DNA from: Pelagibacterium luteolum
Lineage (GTDB): Bacteria; Pseudomonadota; Alphaproteobacteria; Rhizobiales; Devosiaceae
NCBI RefSeq assembly: GCF_900100665.1
Contig: NZ_FNCS01000001.1
Coordinates: 479,119-543,118 of the forward strand
Length of the DNA: 64,000 bases
Direction: 5' to 3'
In this document: positions 8,217 through 17,223 of the stretch, one piece after another
How positions within the stretch are numbered: the first letter of the stretch is position 1
Layout of the letters: every line of letters begins with the position of its first letter
The notes under the pieces: generated by a model
The model's database searches: none
Seen by the model: only the letters and a program-made list of their open reading frames with translations
Told to the model about the DNA's origin: nothing
Position numbers and translations under genes: made by a program

Positions 8217-8723
8217 TCATCGTCGCACGAAGGGGGTTACGCTGGGATAATCGACACGCGCGCTCAACTGCCGCCGCGCCCGTGACAGACGGGACATGAC
8301 CGTGCCTATGGGAACATTCAGGATGTCGGCAGCCTCCCGATAGGTAAAGCCCTCGATCGAGACGAGGAGCAGCGCGGCGCGTGCATCGGGCTCAAGCGCG
8401 CCCAAGGCACGCACGAGCTGATTATGAACCAGGGGATCGCTGTTGCGACCGTCACCCATCTCCTCCGTGTCGTCGATCGAGATGAGGACTGGCTGCCGTG
8501 AGCGCCCGCGCAATCGATTCAAATTGAGGTTGGTCATTATCGCATAAAGCCAGGCGCGACCGTTTTCGCCGCGCCAGCTCTTTTCATGTTCGATGGCCCG
8601 AAGCAGCGTTGCCTGCAACAAATCCTCAGCATCTGCACGGTGGCCGGTCAGCCCATGCGCGTAGCGCCGCAGGACCGGCAAATGCACAACGAGCAGATCG
8701 CGTACGGAAGGATGGCGCCCCAT
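8217..8723 (-). CDS. ECF-type RNA polymerase sigma factor
   Basis: A 168-aa group-4 sigma factor. Region 2 includes A-D-A-E-D-L-L-Q-A-T-L-L-R-A-I, followed by W-L-Y-A-I-M-T-N-L-N. Region 4 has F-T-Y-R-E-A-A-D-I-L-N-V-P-I-G-T-V-M-S-R-L-S-R-A-R, a clear helix-turn-helix. It has no region 1.1 or 3 and no fused C-terminal domain. It sits between a small secreted protein gene (31 bases upstream) and its anti-sigma factor (10 bases downstream), all in the same direction, so the three look like one operon. I could not identify a confident ECF promoter upstream. Confidence 0.92.
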   Translation of the reverse strand: MGRHPSVRDLLVVHLPVLRRYAHGLTGHRADAEDLLQATLLRAIEHEKSWRGENGRAWLYAIMTNLNLNRLRGRSRQPVLISIDDTEEMGDGRNSDPLVHNQLVRALGALEPDARAALLLVSIEGFTYREAADILNVPIGTVMSRLSRARRQLSARVDYPSVTPFVRR

Positions 8724-8753
8724 CGATCAACTCCGGGACCGCGCCGAGGGCGC

Positions 8754-9143
8754 TTATGGCCGCGCCACGTCCCAATTACCTCCGACCCCATCGCCGGTGG
8801 TCATACCCGGTTCGGTGTCCTCGATCCAATAATAGAGCGGCATGCCGTCCTTTGCCCAGACCATCGTTCCATCGGTACGCTCGACGATGGAATAGGGGTC
8901 TTCGGCGACGTCGCCTTCCTCGGCAAAGAACGGCGGCCAGTTGACGGCGCATTGCTCATAGCAATTGGACACGCCAGGCTCGTCATTGGCAAATGTGTAG
9001 AGAACCATGCCGTCGGCATCGGCGATCACCTCGCCGATATCGGTCTCGAGCGTTTGGACATCCGGGGCGGCCAACGCGACGCCGGTCGCAAGGACAAGGC
9101 CGACGCCGGCATAGCCCAGTCTTGATAAGAATTTCGTCCGCAT
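8754..9143 (-). CDS. small secreted protein with COG4315/Lipoprotein_15-type repeats
   Basis: A 129-aa exported protein. The signal peptide ends near GVALA-AP and has no lipobox cysteine, so it is secreted rather than lipidated. Two imperfect repeats of the family are visible: M-V-L-Y-T-F-A-N-D-E-P-G-V-S-N-C-Y-E-Q-C with W-P-P-F, and M-P-L-Y-Y-W-I-E-D-T-E-P-G. Such repeats occur in small periplasmic proteins of unknown function. The start at 9143 has AAGGGAGA about 6 bases upstream; an extension to 9251 reads through the rplS terminator and is rejected. It is the first gene of the sigma/anti-sigma operon, so it is a candidate sensor or target. Confidence 0.82.
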   Translation of the reverse strand: MRTKFLSRLGYAGVGLVLATGVALAAPDVQTLETDIGEVIADADGMVLYTFANDEPGVSNCYEQCAVNWPPFFAEEGDVAEDPYSIVERTDGTMVWAKDGMPLYYWIEDTEPGMTTGDGVGGNWDVARP

Positions 9144-9236
9144 AACGATCTCCCTTTGGGTTAGTGAGCGACCGGGGCCTAGCCCTGTCCTCGACACTAA
9201 GACACCAAAGAGAGACCGATTATTCTCGGTAGAACG

Positions 9237-9262
9237 AAAAAACCCGGCCACAAGGACCGGGT
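9237..9262 (-). terminator. rho-independent terminator after rplS
   Basis: Hairpin with arms ACCCGG(T)CC and GG-CCGGGT followed by six T residues on the minus strand, about 27 bases after the rplS stop. It ends the ffh-to-rplS operon and insulates the ECF operon. Confidence 0.85.
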
Positions 9263-9288
9263 CTTAAATCTTGCGTAGCAAGGCGGGA

Positions 9289-9855
9289 TTATTCGCTCTT
9301 GTTGTCTTCGGCCGGTGCTTCGTTGGCAGCAGCGGCTTCAGCGGCGGCGGCCTCTTCGGCGGCCTTCTTGTCAGCGGCTTCCTTGGCTGCGGTCTCGGCG
9401 GCCAGAGCCTCTGCAGCGGCAACCTTTTCCGCTTCGCGCGCGGCGCGGGCGTCGGACGCAACCTGGCGCTCATCGGCCTCGATGCGCTTGGTGCGGGCGT
9501 TGGTCGATTCGAAAATACGAGCCGACTTACCGCGACGATCGCGCAGGTAGTAGAGCTTGGCGCGACGGACCTTACCGCGCTTCAGGATTTCGATGCGATC
9601 GATCATCGGCGAGTGGATCGGGAACACACGTTCCACGCCTTCACCGTAGGAGATCTTGCGAACCGTAAAGCTCTCCATCAGACCGCCGCCGGAGCGCGCG
9701 ATCACGACGCCTTCATAGGCCTGAAGACGTTCTTTTTCGCCTTCACGGATCTTGACCCAGACCTTGACGGTATCGCCATGGGAGAATTCGGGAATGGAGC
9801 GCTTTGCAACAAGCGCTTCGAGCTGCTCTTTCTCGAGCTGCTGAATGATGTTCAT
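9289..9855 (-). CDS. rplS: 50S ribosomal protein L19 with long Ala/Glu-rich tail
   Basis: L19 sits at the 30S-50S interface. The core (residues 1 to about 118) is canonical: it starts [11 protein letters not shown] and includes [12 protein letters not shown] and [18 protein letters not shown]. The protein is 188 aa, whereas most L19 proteins are about 115-130. The extra 70 residues are a low-complexity, charged, alanine/glutamate-rich segment (A-A-E-A-L-A-A-E type) likely to be helical or disordered. GGATAA precedes the ATG at 9855. It is the last gene of the operon, separated from trmD by 112 bases that hold no gene I can see. Confidence 0.97.
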   Translation of the reverse strand: MNIIQQLEKEQLEALVAKRSIPEFSHGDTVKVWVKIREGEKERLQAYEGVVIARSGGGLMESFTVRKISYGEGVERVFPIHSPMIDRIEILKRGKVRRAKLYYLRDRRGKSARIFESTNARTKRIEADERQVASDARAAREAEKVAAAEALAAETAAKEAADKKAAEEAAAAEAAAANEAPAEDNKSE

Positions 9856-9967
9856 CTTATTTATCCGTTCTGATCTTTTCGCTGGAGCCCTTATGGGCCC
9901 GGTCTTGTTTGGACGGCGGGGATACCCCGAAAGTCGAGCGCGCTATACACGCCTTGGGGCCTAGAGT

Positions 9968-10666
9968 CTAGGGCTTTTGCGGCAATCTGGCCCAGAGATC
10001 GGGGCGGCGCTCGCGCGTCAAAGCTTCAGATTGCTCACGTCGCCATTTTTCGACCCGACCATGATCGCCGGACGTGAGGATTTCGGGAATGTCGCGGCCC
10101 TCGAAACTCTGCGGGCGGGTATATTGCGGATATTCGAGCAGGCCGTTCTCAAAACTCTCGTCAGCATGGCTCTCGGCAGCGCCTAGAACACCGGGCAGCA
10201 ACCGCACTACGGCTTCGAGGAGCACCATGGCCGCCACTTCACCCCCCGCCAGCACATAGTCGCCGATCGAGATTTCCTCGAGCAGCCGCGCGTCGATGAC
10301 CCGCTGGTCGATGCCCTCGAACCGCCCGCAGACGATCACCGCTCCAGGTCCGGCGGCAAGCCCGCGCACCCGTGCCTGCGTCAAAGGCTTGCCACGTGGG
10401 CTCATGAGAATTTTGGGACGCGGATCACCTGGAGGCGCAACCGCGTCGAGCGCAGCCGCCAGGATATCAGGCCGCAGCACCATACCCGCGCCGCCGCCCG
10501 ATGGGGTGTCGTCCACGGTGCGGTGCTTGTCATGTGCATAATCGCGCAGGAAATGCGTGTCGAGCGACCAGGCACCTTTCTCGATGCCTCGACCGATGAC
10601 GGATGCACCGAGCGGGCCTGGAAAGAGATTGGGAAACAGCGTGATGACAGAGGCGCGAAAACTCAT
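9968..10666 (-). CDS. trmD: tRNA (guanine-N1)-methyltransferase TrmD
   Basis: SPOUT-fold enzyme that makes m1G37 in tRNAs reading CNN and some other codons, preventing +1 frameshifting. 232 aa, normal length. It begins [17 protein letters not shown]. It contains [14 protein letters not shown] and the knot/SAM-binding segments [10 protein letters not shown] and [10 protein letters not shown]. The start overlaps the rimM stop by 4 bases (ATGA), implying translational coupling. This order (rpsP-rimM-trmD-rplS) is the standard bacterial one. Confidence 0.97.
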   Translation of the reverse strand: MSFRASVITLFPNLFPGPLGASVIGRGIEKGAWSLDTHFLRDYAHDKHRTVDDTPSGGGAGMVLRPDILAAALDAVAPPGDPRPKILMSPRGKPLTQARVRGLAAGPGAVIVCGRFEGIDQRVIDARLLEEISIGDYVLAGGEVAAMVLLEAVVRLLPGVLGAAESHADESFENGLLEYPQYTRPQSFEGRDIPEILTSGDHGRVEKWRREQSEALTRERRPDLWARLPQKP

Positions 10667-11232
10667 GCGCCCTCTTCGGGATCACGATCCTCGGGGTCGC
10701 GTGGCGTTTCGTCCAGCCAGCCTTCGGGCGGAATGGCGATCATATAGCCCTGGGCGATGTGAAGTTCGGGCACCACGGCTTTGGTGAACGGCAGATAGAC
10801 CGATTTGCGGGTCTCTTGGAGCTTGATGTCGAGCAGATCGTCGGAGCCGAAGTTCTCAACGCTTGTGACGATGCCCAGAACCGAACCGTCAGACTGGCGC
10901 ACCTCGAGCCCGATCAGATCGGAATAGTAAAACTCGTCTTCATCGGGTTCGTCGAGCCGGTCGCGATCGACAAAGAGCGAAACGCCGTTGAGCTTTTCGG
11001 CGTCGTTGCGATCGGCAACGCCCTTGAGCGAGGCGATAACGACTCCTTTGGCCACGCGCGCCTTGGCGATCGATATCGAAAGGCCCTTGCGGTCGGTTTC
11101 GAGCGGATCGTAATCGGCAATGGCCAGCGGGTCGGCGGTAAAGGCGGTGATCCGCACTTCACCCTTGATCCCATGGGCCGCACCGATGCGGCCCATGAGA
11201 ATGCGGGTTTCAGGCTGTTTGGGCCCGGTCAC
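10663..11232 (-). CDS. rimM: 16S rRNA processing/30S maturation protein RimM
   Basis: Assembly factor for the 30S head that binds S19. 189 aa. The N-terminal RimM domain starts at [18 protein letters not shown], and a PRC-barrel follows (about residues 95-170, with [11 protein letters not shown]). An acidic, proline-rich tail of about 15 residues ([11 protein letters not shown]) closes it. Translation starts with GTG at 11232, five bases after the rpsP stop, so it probably relies on coupling. Confidence 0.96.
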   Translation of the reverse strand: MTGPKQPETRILMGRIGAAHGIKGEVRITAFTADPLAIADYDPLETDRKGLSISIAKARVAKGVVIASLKGVADRNDAEKLNGVSLFVDRDRLDEPDEDEFYYSDLIGLEVRQSDGSVLGIVTSVENFGSDDLLDIKLQETRKSVYLPFTKAVVPELHIAQGYMIAIPPEGWLDETPRDPEDRDPEEGA

Positions 11233-11237
11233 CAGAC

Positions 11238-11651
11238 TTACTCGGCAGGCGCTTCTTCGGCGGCAGTTTCGGCCGGAGCCTCTTCAGCCGGAGCATTTGC
11301 TGCTTCCTTGGCAGCTTCTTCAGCGGCCTTCTTTTCCTCGGCGCGTTCGAGCGCCTTGGCACCCGGCTTTGCCTTGTTGGGGTTGTTGCGCGCTTCGCGC
11401 TTCAAAAGACCGGCTGCATCGAGGAAACGCTCGACGCGCTCTGTCGGCTGTGCGCCGCTCTGGAGCCAATGGGTCGCGCGCTCGACATCGAGAACGACGC
11501 GCTTTTCGTCGTCCTTGGTCAGCATGGGGTTGTAGGCACCGATGCGCTCGATGACGCGGCCGTCGCGCGGGGCGCGAACGTCGGCAATCACGATGTGGTA
11601 GTAAGGGCGCTTCTTGGAGCCGGCGCGAGCCAGGCGGATTTTGGTAGCCAT
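11238..11651 (-). CDS. rpsP: 30S ribosomal protein S16 with Ala/Glu-rich tail
   Basis: S16 core (residues 1 to about 82) begins [20 protein letters not shown] and continues with V-A-D-x-R-A-P-R-D-G-R and I-E-R-I-G-A-Y-N-P. The remaining roughly 55 residues are alanine/glutamate/proline-rich (A-E-E-A-P-A-E type). Most S16 proteins are about 80-90 aa, but long tails of this kind are common in alphaproteobacteria. Its composition closely resembles the tail of L19 in the same operon. The gene follows ffh after 37 bases. Confidence 0.97.
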   Translation of the reverse strand: MATKIRLARAGSKKRPYYHIVIADVRAPRDGRVIERIGAYNPMLTKDDEKRVVLDVERATHWLQSGAQPTERVERFLDAAGLLKREARNNPNKAKPGAKALERAEEKKAAEEAAKEAANAPAEEAPAETAAEEAPAE

Positions 11652-11688
11652 GATCGGTCTTTCTTTATGTCTGATCGTTTAAGTCGGT

Positions 11689-13248
11689 TTACTTCTTTTT
11701 GCCCGGCAATCCGGGCAGTCCCGGGAGACCCGGGAATTTCGAGCCGCCAAGTCCGGGAAGGCCGGGCAATCCGCCCGCGCCGCCCTGCTTGACGAGTTTG
11801 GAAAAATCATCGGGCAGCTTGGTCGGATCGCCCCCCAACTGCTTGGCCATCTCTTCGAGCTGCTTGGGATCCATGTCGGGCATGCCCCCGCCATTGCCCA
11901 TCATGCCCTTGCCCATGCCGCCAAACATACTGGCCAGCCCGCCAGCCCCGCCGCGCGACACCTTTTTCATCATGTCCGCCATCTGGCGATGCATCTTGAT
12001 GAGCTTGTTGATCTCGGACACTTCAACCCCGGCCCCCGAAGCGATGCGCTTGCGGCGTGAGGCATTGAGCAGGTCGGGCTTTTCGCGTTCCTTGCGCGTC
12101 ATCGACTGGATGATAGCGATCTGGCGATCAAACATCTTGTCGTTCGTCCGGTCGGCAGGCAGATTCTTGGCCATTGCGCCCATGCCCGGCATCATCTTCA
12201 TGAGCGATGCCATGCCGCCCATCTTTTTCATCTGCTCGAGCTGGCCTTTAAGATCGTCAAGATCGAACTGGCCCTTCTTGAGCTTTTTGGCCATCTTCTG
12301 GGCGTCTTCGGCCGTGACGTTGGCCGCTGCCTTTTCGACGAGCGAAACGATGTCGCCCATGCCCAGAATACGGTCGGCGATGCGCTTGGGATGGAAATCT
12401 TCCAGCGCATCCATCTTTTCGCCGACACCGATCAGCTTGATCGGCTTGCCGGTTGCCGCGCGCATGGAGAGCGCAGCACCGCCTCGCCCATCGCCATCAA
12501 CGCGCGTAAGGACGATACCGGTGACATCGACGCGGGTATCGAACGAGCGCGCCAGATTGACGGCGTCCTGACCGGTCAGGCTGTCTACGACGAGCAGGAT
12601 TTCATGCGGATTGGAGACACGCTTGATCTCGGCCGTTTCCGCCATCAACTCTTCGTCGATATGCGTGCGACCGGCGGTATCGAGCATCACAACGTCATAG
12701 CCACCCGTCCGGGCGCTGGAAATCGCACGCTTGGCGATCTCGACGGCAGACTGGTTGGGCACGATCTCGAGAACGTCGACGCCGATCTGGCCACCAAGCG
12801 TCTTCAGCTGCTCCATGGCCGCCGGACGGCGCGTATCGAGCGAGGCGAGAAGAACGCGTTTGCCCTGCTTGTCTTTCAGGCGCTTGGCGATCTTGCCGGT
12901 GGTCGTCGTTTTACCCGAGCCCTGAAGACCGACCATGAGGATCGGGACGGGCGCAGGTGCGTTGAGGGAAATGGGCGACGCCTCTTCGCCCAGAACGGCG
13001 ACCAGTTCGTCATGGACGATCTTGATCACCTGCTGGCCCGGCTTGACCGAGCGGGTGACTTCCGCACCCACGGCGCGCTGGCCGACCTGTTCGGTGAACG
13101 CCCGCACCACTTCGAGCGACACGTCGGCCTCGATCAGCGCGCGGCGGACTTCGCGCAGCGCCGCTTGGACATCGGCTTCGCTTAGCGCACCCCGTCCGGT
13201 AATCCCGGAAAAGATCTTGCCCAAGCGGTCTGACAGGCTCTCAAACAT
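11689..13248 (-). CDS. ffh: signal recognition particle protein Ffh
   Basis: SRP54 GTPase that binds signal sequences with its M domain and docks on FtsY. 519 aa from ATG 13248 (MFESLSDRLGKIF). N domain about 1-90; G1 loop G107-LQGSGKT; G3 D-T-A-G-R-T-H; G4 reads T-R-V-D-G-D-G-R-G-G rather than the usual TKxD, a form I believe is frequent in alphaproteobacteria. The M domain (from about 300) is methionine-rich, with M-M-P-G-M-G-A-M and I-I-Q-S-M-T-R-K-E-R. The C-terminus is an unusual glycine/proline/leucine run (repeated G-L-P). A longer in-frame start at 13335 is rejected as lacking family similarity. Confidence 0.97.
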   Translation of the reverse strand: MFESLSDRLGKIFSGITGRGALSEADVQAALREVRRALIEADVSLEVVRAFTEQVGQRAVGAEVTRSVKPGQQVIKIVHDELVAVLGEEASPISLNAPAPVPILMVGLQGSGKTTTTGKIAKRLKDKQGKRVLLASLDTRRPAAMEQLKTLGGQIGVDVLEIVPNQSAVEIAKRAISSARTGGYDVVMLDTAGRTHIDEELMAETAEIKRVSNPHEILLVVDSLTGQDAVNLARSFDTRVDVTGIVLTRVDGDGRGGAALSMRAATGKPIKLIGVGEKMDALEDFHPKRIADRILGMGDIVSLVEKAAANVTAEDAQKMAKKLKKGQFDLDDLKGQLEQMKKMGGMASLMKMMPGMGAMAKNLPADRTNDKMFDRQIAIIQSMTRKEREKPDLLNASRRKRIASGAGVEVSEINKLIKMHRQMADMMKKVSRGGAGGLASMFGGMGKGMMGNGGGMPDMDPKQLEEMAKQLGGDPTKLPDDFSKLVKQGGAGGLPGLPGLGGSKFPGLPGLPGLPGKKK

Positions 13249-13421
13249 TCGCGTTCGCTCATTTTTCGTGTCGGTATGATGGAGACGAATATGGGTTGCA
13301 AACCGGTCAAATGCAAAACGCACCCGCGGGCGCAACGCGCTGACGGGTGGTGACCGGTTGTCTCGTTGAGATCAACCCAGTGACTCGTTAATCCATCAAT
13401 TCTGACAGAAGGTCGAGGCGG

Positions 13422-13450
13422 CTTATAGGGTTCGCGCCGCCGCGAGTCAA
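13422..13450 (-). promoter_or_regulatory. sigma-70-type promoter for the ffh-rpsP-rimM-trmD-rplS operon
   Basis: On the minus strand, TTGACT (13450-13445) is followed after exactly 17 bases by TATAAG (13427-13422). Both hexamers are near consensus. Transcription would start near 13415, leaving a leader of about 165 bases before the ffh ATG at 13248. I see no gene in that leader and no obvious attenuator. Confidence 0.7.
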
Positions 13451-13473
13451 TTGGACGGGCCGGATTTTAGTCC

Positions 13474-14910
13474 CTACGCGACAGTATAGGCGAGGCGCAA
13501 TCCGCCCCAATGGCGGCCATTGACCATGATGGGCACAGAGCAATCCTTCATTAATACAAACTGCCCACCGCCCATGTCCCGGCGATACGTCTGAAGGAGG
13601 AAGGGCTTGGTGCTTCGGCCCGCCGAAAGCCCGGTGCGATCGTCAAATATGCGCCGATTGCGGCAATGAGCTGCGTTCCAAACCGGATCATCACCCTGGG
13701 GATGCGCATATTTGAGGTTGTGGGTCGGAAGGTATCCATTCCGATCGACCGCTGCGCAAAACGCCACGCGTTTATCGAAATCGAGCACAGGTTCCTGGAT
13801 AGCCGGCAGGCACGCATCGGTCAGCGCCACGAACCGCGTCATCACCTGACGCGGATTGCTGCCCGGGATGGGTCTGTAGTCATCATCGAACAATGACCCC
13901 ATGGCAATCTTGCCTGACCCGATCGCTTGGGAAAAGACGTCCGAAATCATCGCAGCACGTTCGGTGCACAGCTTGATGAACGGGGTGTCCGATGTTTCGA
14001 CGCCGCTCTGGGCGATAAACAGGATAAAATCTTCGGAGATTGAGAGGATCGACTGCGCCCGGCCTTCGGCTTTGCCCAGATGGGACGTGCTCTGATCAAA
14101 GGAATCCGAAAGTGCATCGAGCCCCATCTGCACCGCTGCAAAGCTCTGGCCGTTCGATTTGACCGGCGCATGCATGCGCTCGATACCTGCAACGAGCGTA
14201 TCGACCGACCCGACCAGGCGGGAGAGTGATTCCGTCGCTTCACTGGCCGCCTTAGTCTGTTCCAGGGCATCGCGCGCCATCTCGGCATTGTCCTTGGCGC
14301 GAACACGCAATTCGCCCAGGACCGTTTCCATCGACCCCAACTGCGTGGCGATTTCGCCCGAAAACCCCTGGATTTGATCGGCCAGAGATTTGACCGCCTG
14401 GGCGATGATGGCAAATCCGGCGCCTGCCTCGCCGGCTCGCGCGGCCTCGACACTGGCGTTGAGGGCCAAGAGCCGTGTTTCGCGAGCGATCTGCCCGATG
14501 GCCGCGCTGGCGGCATGAACCCGGCGCGAGGTTACTTCGACATTTTCGAGCGTCTCGCGCACTTTGAGCGCGCCGTCGCCGAGATCGTGCATGGTCCGCG
14601 CGCTGGTATCAACGACGCCGCTTAAAACACTGGCGCTGCTGTCGATGACCGAACGCGTTTCATGCGCCAACGCCAGGGACGCATCCATAGACGTGTCGAG
14701 TTCCGCCGTCGCCGCGCCCATATCGGCCGCTGCGCCCATGACGGTGCGTGTGTCGTCTGCCTGTTTCTGACTTGCCGCCGAAAGATCGGCAATCAAGCCG
14801 ACAATGTCGGCAATAGCTACGCCCAACCTGCCAGCGCGCTCACCGATCGGGGCGAGCGTCTGGGCGATATCGGTTAGAGCGCGCTCCTCCTCATGTGGCT
14901 GGGCCAGCAT
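13474..14910 (-). CDS. cytosolic methyl-accepting chemotaxis protein with C-terminal sensor-like domain
   Basis: A 478-aa chemoreceptor without membrane segments. The N-terminal two thirds is the coiled-coil signalling module, with the hairpin-tip block [16 protein letters not shown] and [13 protein letters not shown]. The last 150 residues form a conserved domain with [10 protein letters not shown] and [10 protein letters not shown], ending H-W-G-G-L-R-L-A-Y. This resembles Cache/PAS-like ligand modules and holds several cysteines. The start at ATG 14910 has GAGGAGGG about 4-5 bases upstream; the extension to 14952 lacks one. No che gene is nearby, so the array it joins is encoded elsewhere. 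Confidence 0.85.
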   Translation of the reverse strand: MLAQPHEEERALTDIAQTLAPIGERAGRLGVAIADIVGLIADLSAASQKQADDTRTVMGAAADMGAATAELDTSMDASLALAHETRSVIDSSASVLSGVVDTSARTMHDLGDGALKVRETLENVEVTSRRVHAASAAIGQIARETRLLALNASVEAARAGEAGAGFAIIAQAVKSLADQIQGFSGEIATQLGSMETVLGELRVRAKDNAEMARDALEQTKAASEATESLSRLVGSVDTLVAGIERMHAPVKSNGQSFAAVQMGLDALSDSFDQSTSHLGKAEGRAQSILSISEDFILFIAQSGVETSDTPFIKLCTERAAMISDVFSQAIGSGKIAMGSLFDDDYRPIPGSNPRQVMTRFVALTDACLPAIQEPVLDFDKRVAFCAAVDRNGYLPTHNLKYAHPQGDDPVWNAAHCRNRRIFDDRTGLSAGRSTKPFLLQTYRRDMGGGQFVLMKDCSVPIMVNGRHWGGLRLAYTVA

Positions 14911-15094
14911 GATCCCTCCTCGCGCTTGGTAAACAACGATCCTAAAGAGCAATCCCGTAACAAGCCCTTAACCACATCCCACACGCAATGCGCGATCCGA
15001 TATCCCGCCGGTGCTGGAAATTGTGGCGCGTTTGCTCCATATAGTGCCCATATCGCTGTTGCCCTTCGGCAGCAGCCGGAAATCGAGATTTGCG

Positions 15095-15964
15095 ATGCGC
15101 GCGACAGCACTGCCCTATTTGAAGATGAATGGTTTGGGGAACGACTTCGTTGTTCTTGATGCGCGCGCTGAAAATATCCGCCTTTCGCGCGATCAGGTGC
15201 GCGCCATTTCCGATCGCACCAATGGGATCGGTTGCGACCAGCTGATCATCATCGAGCCCGATACCGTCGCCGGCATCGATGCTTTTATGCGCATCTATAA
15301 TGCCGAGGGTGGCGAGGTCGACGCATGTGGCAATGCAACGCGCTGCGTGGCTGGTCTCCTCGCTGAGGAGACAGGCGATACCAGCGTTACGATCCGCACC
15401 AATGCCGGCATTCTGGCAACGCGGATCGCCGGGGAACTCGTCACCGTCGATATGGGTGAGCCGAAGTTCGACTGGGCGCAAATACCGCTCTCCGAACCCT
15501 TTGCGGACACGACGGGTATCGAACTCCAGGTTGGCCCGATCGATGCGCCAGTCCTCCACACGCCGTCAGTCGTCAATGTCGGCAATCCGCACGCCATTTT
15601 CTGGGTCAAGGATCTCGACGCGCACGATCTGGGCCGCTTTGGCCCTCTGCTCGAAAACCACCCGCTGTTTCCCGAGCGCGCCAACATCACAATCGCCCAG
15701 GTGATCGCCGACGACTATATCAACGTGAAGGTCTGGGAACGCGGTGCTGGCCTGACACTGGCCTGCGGCACGGCAGCATGCGCCACCGCCGTCGCTGCTG
15801 CACGCAAGGGCCTGACCGGCCGCAAGGTCACCGTCGAACTGCCCGGGGGACCGCTGGAGATCGAATGGCGCGAAAGCGACGACCATATCCTCATGACAGG
15901 CCCATGGACCCTTGATGGCGAGGGCGTCATCTCGCCTCAGCTTTTGGGGGAAGACGCCGCATGA
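15095..15964 (+). CDS. dapF: diaminopimelate epimerase
   Basis: Converts LL- to meso-diaminopimelate for lysine and peptidoglycan synthesis. 289 aa from ATG 15095 (MRATALPYLKMNGLGNDFVV). The two catalytic cysteines of this cofactor-free epimerase are C78 in D-A-C-G-N-A-T-R and C224 in L-A-C-G-T-A-A-C-A. An in-frame extension to 15011 would come before the conserved M-N-G-L-G-N-D-F start and is rejected. The stop overlaps the mtaB ATG by 4 bases; dapF-mtaB-ftsY-yciB form one plus-strand operon. Confidence 0.97.
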   Translation: MRATALPYLKMNGLGNDFVVLDARAENIRLSRDQVRAISDRTNGIGCDQLIIIEPDTVAGIDAFMRIYNAEGGEVDACGNATRCVAGLLAEETGDTSVTIRTNAGILATRIAGELVTVDMGEPKFDWAQIPLSEPFADTTGIELQVGPIDAPVLHTPSVVNVGNPHAIFWVKDLDAHDLGRFGPLLENHPLFPERANITIAQVIADDYINVKVWERGAGLTLACGTAACATAVAAARKGLTGRKVTVELPGGPLEIEWRESDDHILMTGPWTLDGEGVISPQLLGEDAA

Positions 15965-17223
15965 GCATCGAAGCGATCACCTTTGGTTGCCGGCTCAATG
16001 CTTATGAATCTGAAGTGATCAAGGCCGAGGCGCAAAAATCGGGCCTTACGGACGCGATCATCGTCAACACCTGCGCGGTGACCGCCGTTGCGGTGCGCCA
16101 GGCGCGGCAAACGATCCGCAAAGTCCGGCGAGACAATCCCGGCGCCAAGATCATCGTTACCGGCTGCGCGGCGCAAACCCAGGCGCGCGACTTCGGCAAC
16201 ATGGCCGAAGTGGATCTCGTCATCGGCAACAACGACAAACTCAAGGCGGAAAGTTATGCCCCGCTCGCGTTCGGCGTGCCGCTGAACGACAAGGTTCAGG
16301 TCAACGACATTATGAGCGTGACCGAAACCGCTGGTCATTTGATCGATGGACTCGATGGCCGCGTGCGCGCTTTCGTGCAGGTGCAGAACGGCTGTGACCA
16401 CCGCTGCACCTTCTGCATAATTCCCTTCGGCCGTGGCCCGTCGCGCTCGGTACCGATGGGCGTGGTCGTCGACCAGATCAAACGATTGGTGGGCAATGGC
16501 TATTCCGAAATCATCCTCACCGGAGTCGATATCACCTCCTACGGCGGCGATTTGCCTGGGACGCCGACCCTTGGCAAGCTGACGCAGGCGATATTGAAAC
16601 ACGTGCCCGATCTGCCACGTTTGCGGATTTCCTCGATCGATTCCATCGAAGCCGACTCTGCGCTCTATGATGCGGTCGGCGATACTCGCCTCATGCCGCA
16701 CTTGCACCTGTCGCTGCAGTCGGGTGACGACATGATTTTAAAGCGCATGAAGCGCCGGCACAGCCGCGCCGATGCGATGGCGATCGTGGAAAAACTGCGC
16801 GGCGTGCGCCCCGACATGGTGTTCGGTGCAGATATCATCGTTGGTTTCCCGACCGAAACCGACGCCATGTTCGAAAATACCTTGGCCTTCGTAACCGAAG
16901 CTGATTTGACATATCTACACGTCTTTCCCTTTTCCCCGCGTGAAGGTACGCCAGCCGCGCGGATGCCGCACGTTGCGCCGTCCATCGCAAAAAGGCGCGC
17001 CGCACAATTGCGTGCGGTTGGCGATCGGCAATTTGCCCGCCTTTGTGCCTCCCGTGTCGGTGGTACCGAAAAAATCCTGGTCGAGCATGGCGGTCGGGGT
17101 CGCACGGAACACTTCATTCCCGTGTCGGTTGAACAGGGACAGCCGGGCGACATCATGCCTGTCGAAATCCAGTCGCACACTTTAAATGGGCTTGTTGCCC
17201 GCCCTACCAAGGTTGCCGCATGA
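15961..17223 (+). CDS. mtaB: tRNA t6A37 methylthiotransferase MtaB
   Basis: Radical-SAM methylthiotransferase that converts t6A37 to ms2t6A37 in ANN-decoding tRNAs. 420 aa. The N-terminal MTTase domain carries cluster cysteines C10 (F-G-C-R-L-N), C38 (V-N-T-C-A-V) and C69 (V-T-G-C-A). The radical-SAM cluster is C145-x3-C149-x2-C152 in G-C-D-H-R-C-T-F-C. The F-G-C-R-L-N start is the MtaB form, not MiaB or RimO. The gene overlaps dapF and ftsY by 4 bases on each side. Confidence 0.93.
   Translation: MSIEAITFGCRLNAYESEVIKAEAQKSGLTDAIIVNTCAVTAVAVRQARQTIRKVRRDNPGAKIIVTGCAAQTQARDFGNMAEVDLVIGNNDKLKAESYAPLAFGVPLNDKVQVNDIMSVTETAGHLIDGLDGRVRAFVQVQNGCDHRCTFCIIPFGRGPSRSVPMGVVVDQIKRLVGNGYSEIILTGVDITSYGGDLPGTPTLGKLTQAILKHVPDLPRLRISSIDSIEADSALYDAVGDTRLMPHLHLSLQSGDDMILKRMKRRHSRADAMAIVEKLRGVRPDMVFGADIIVGFPTETDAMFENTLAFVTEADLTYLHVFPFSPREGTPAARMPHVAPSIAKRRAAQLRAVGDRQFARLCASRVGGTEKILVEHGGRGRTEHFIPVSVEQGQPGDIMPVEIQSHTLNGLVARPTKVAA

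Noticed and set aside
9144-9236. Autoregulatory ECF promoter upstream of the secreted-protein gene
   Set aside because: GAGAATAA and a later GTCTTA have plausible spacing, but without knowing the sigma group the match is not specific.
11689-13248. Defective G4 motif (T-R-V-D) in Ffh
   Set aside because: The lysine-to-arginine form is, to my knowledge, common in alphaproteobacterial Ffh and the rest of the G domain is intact.
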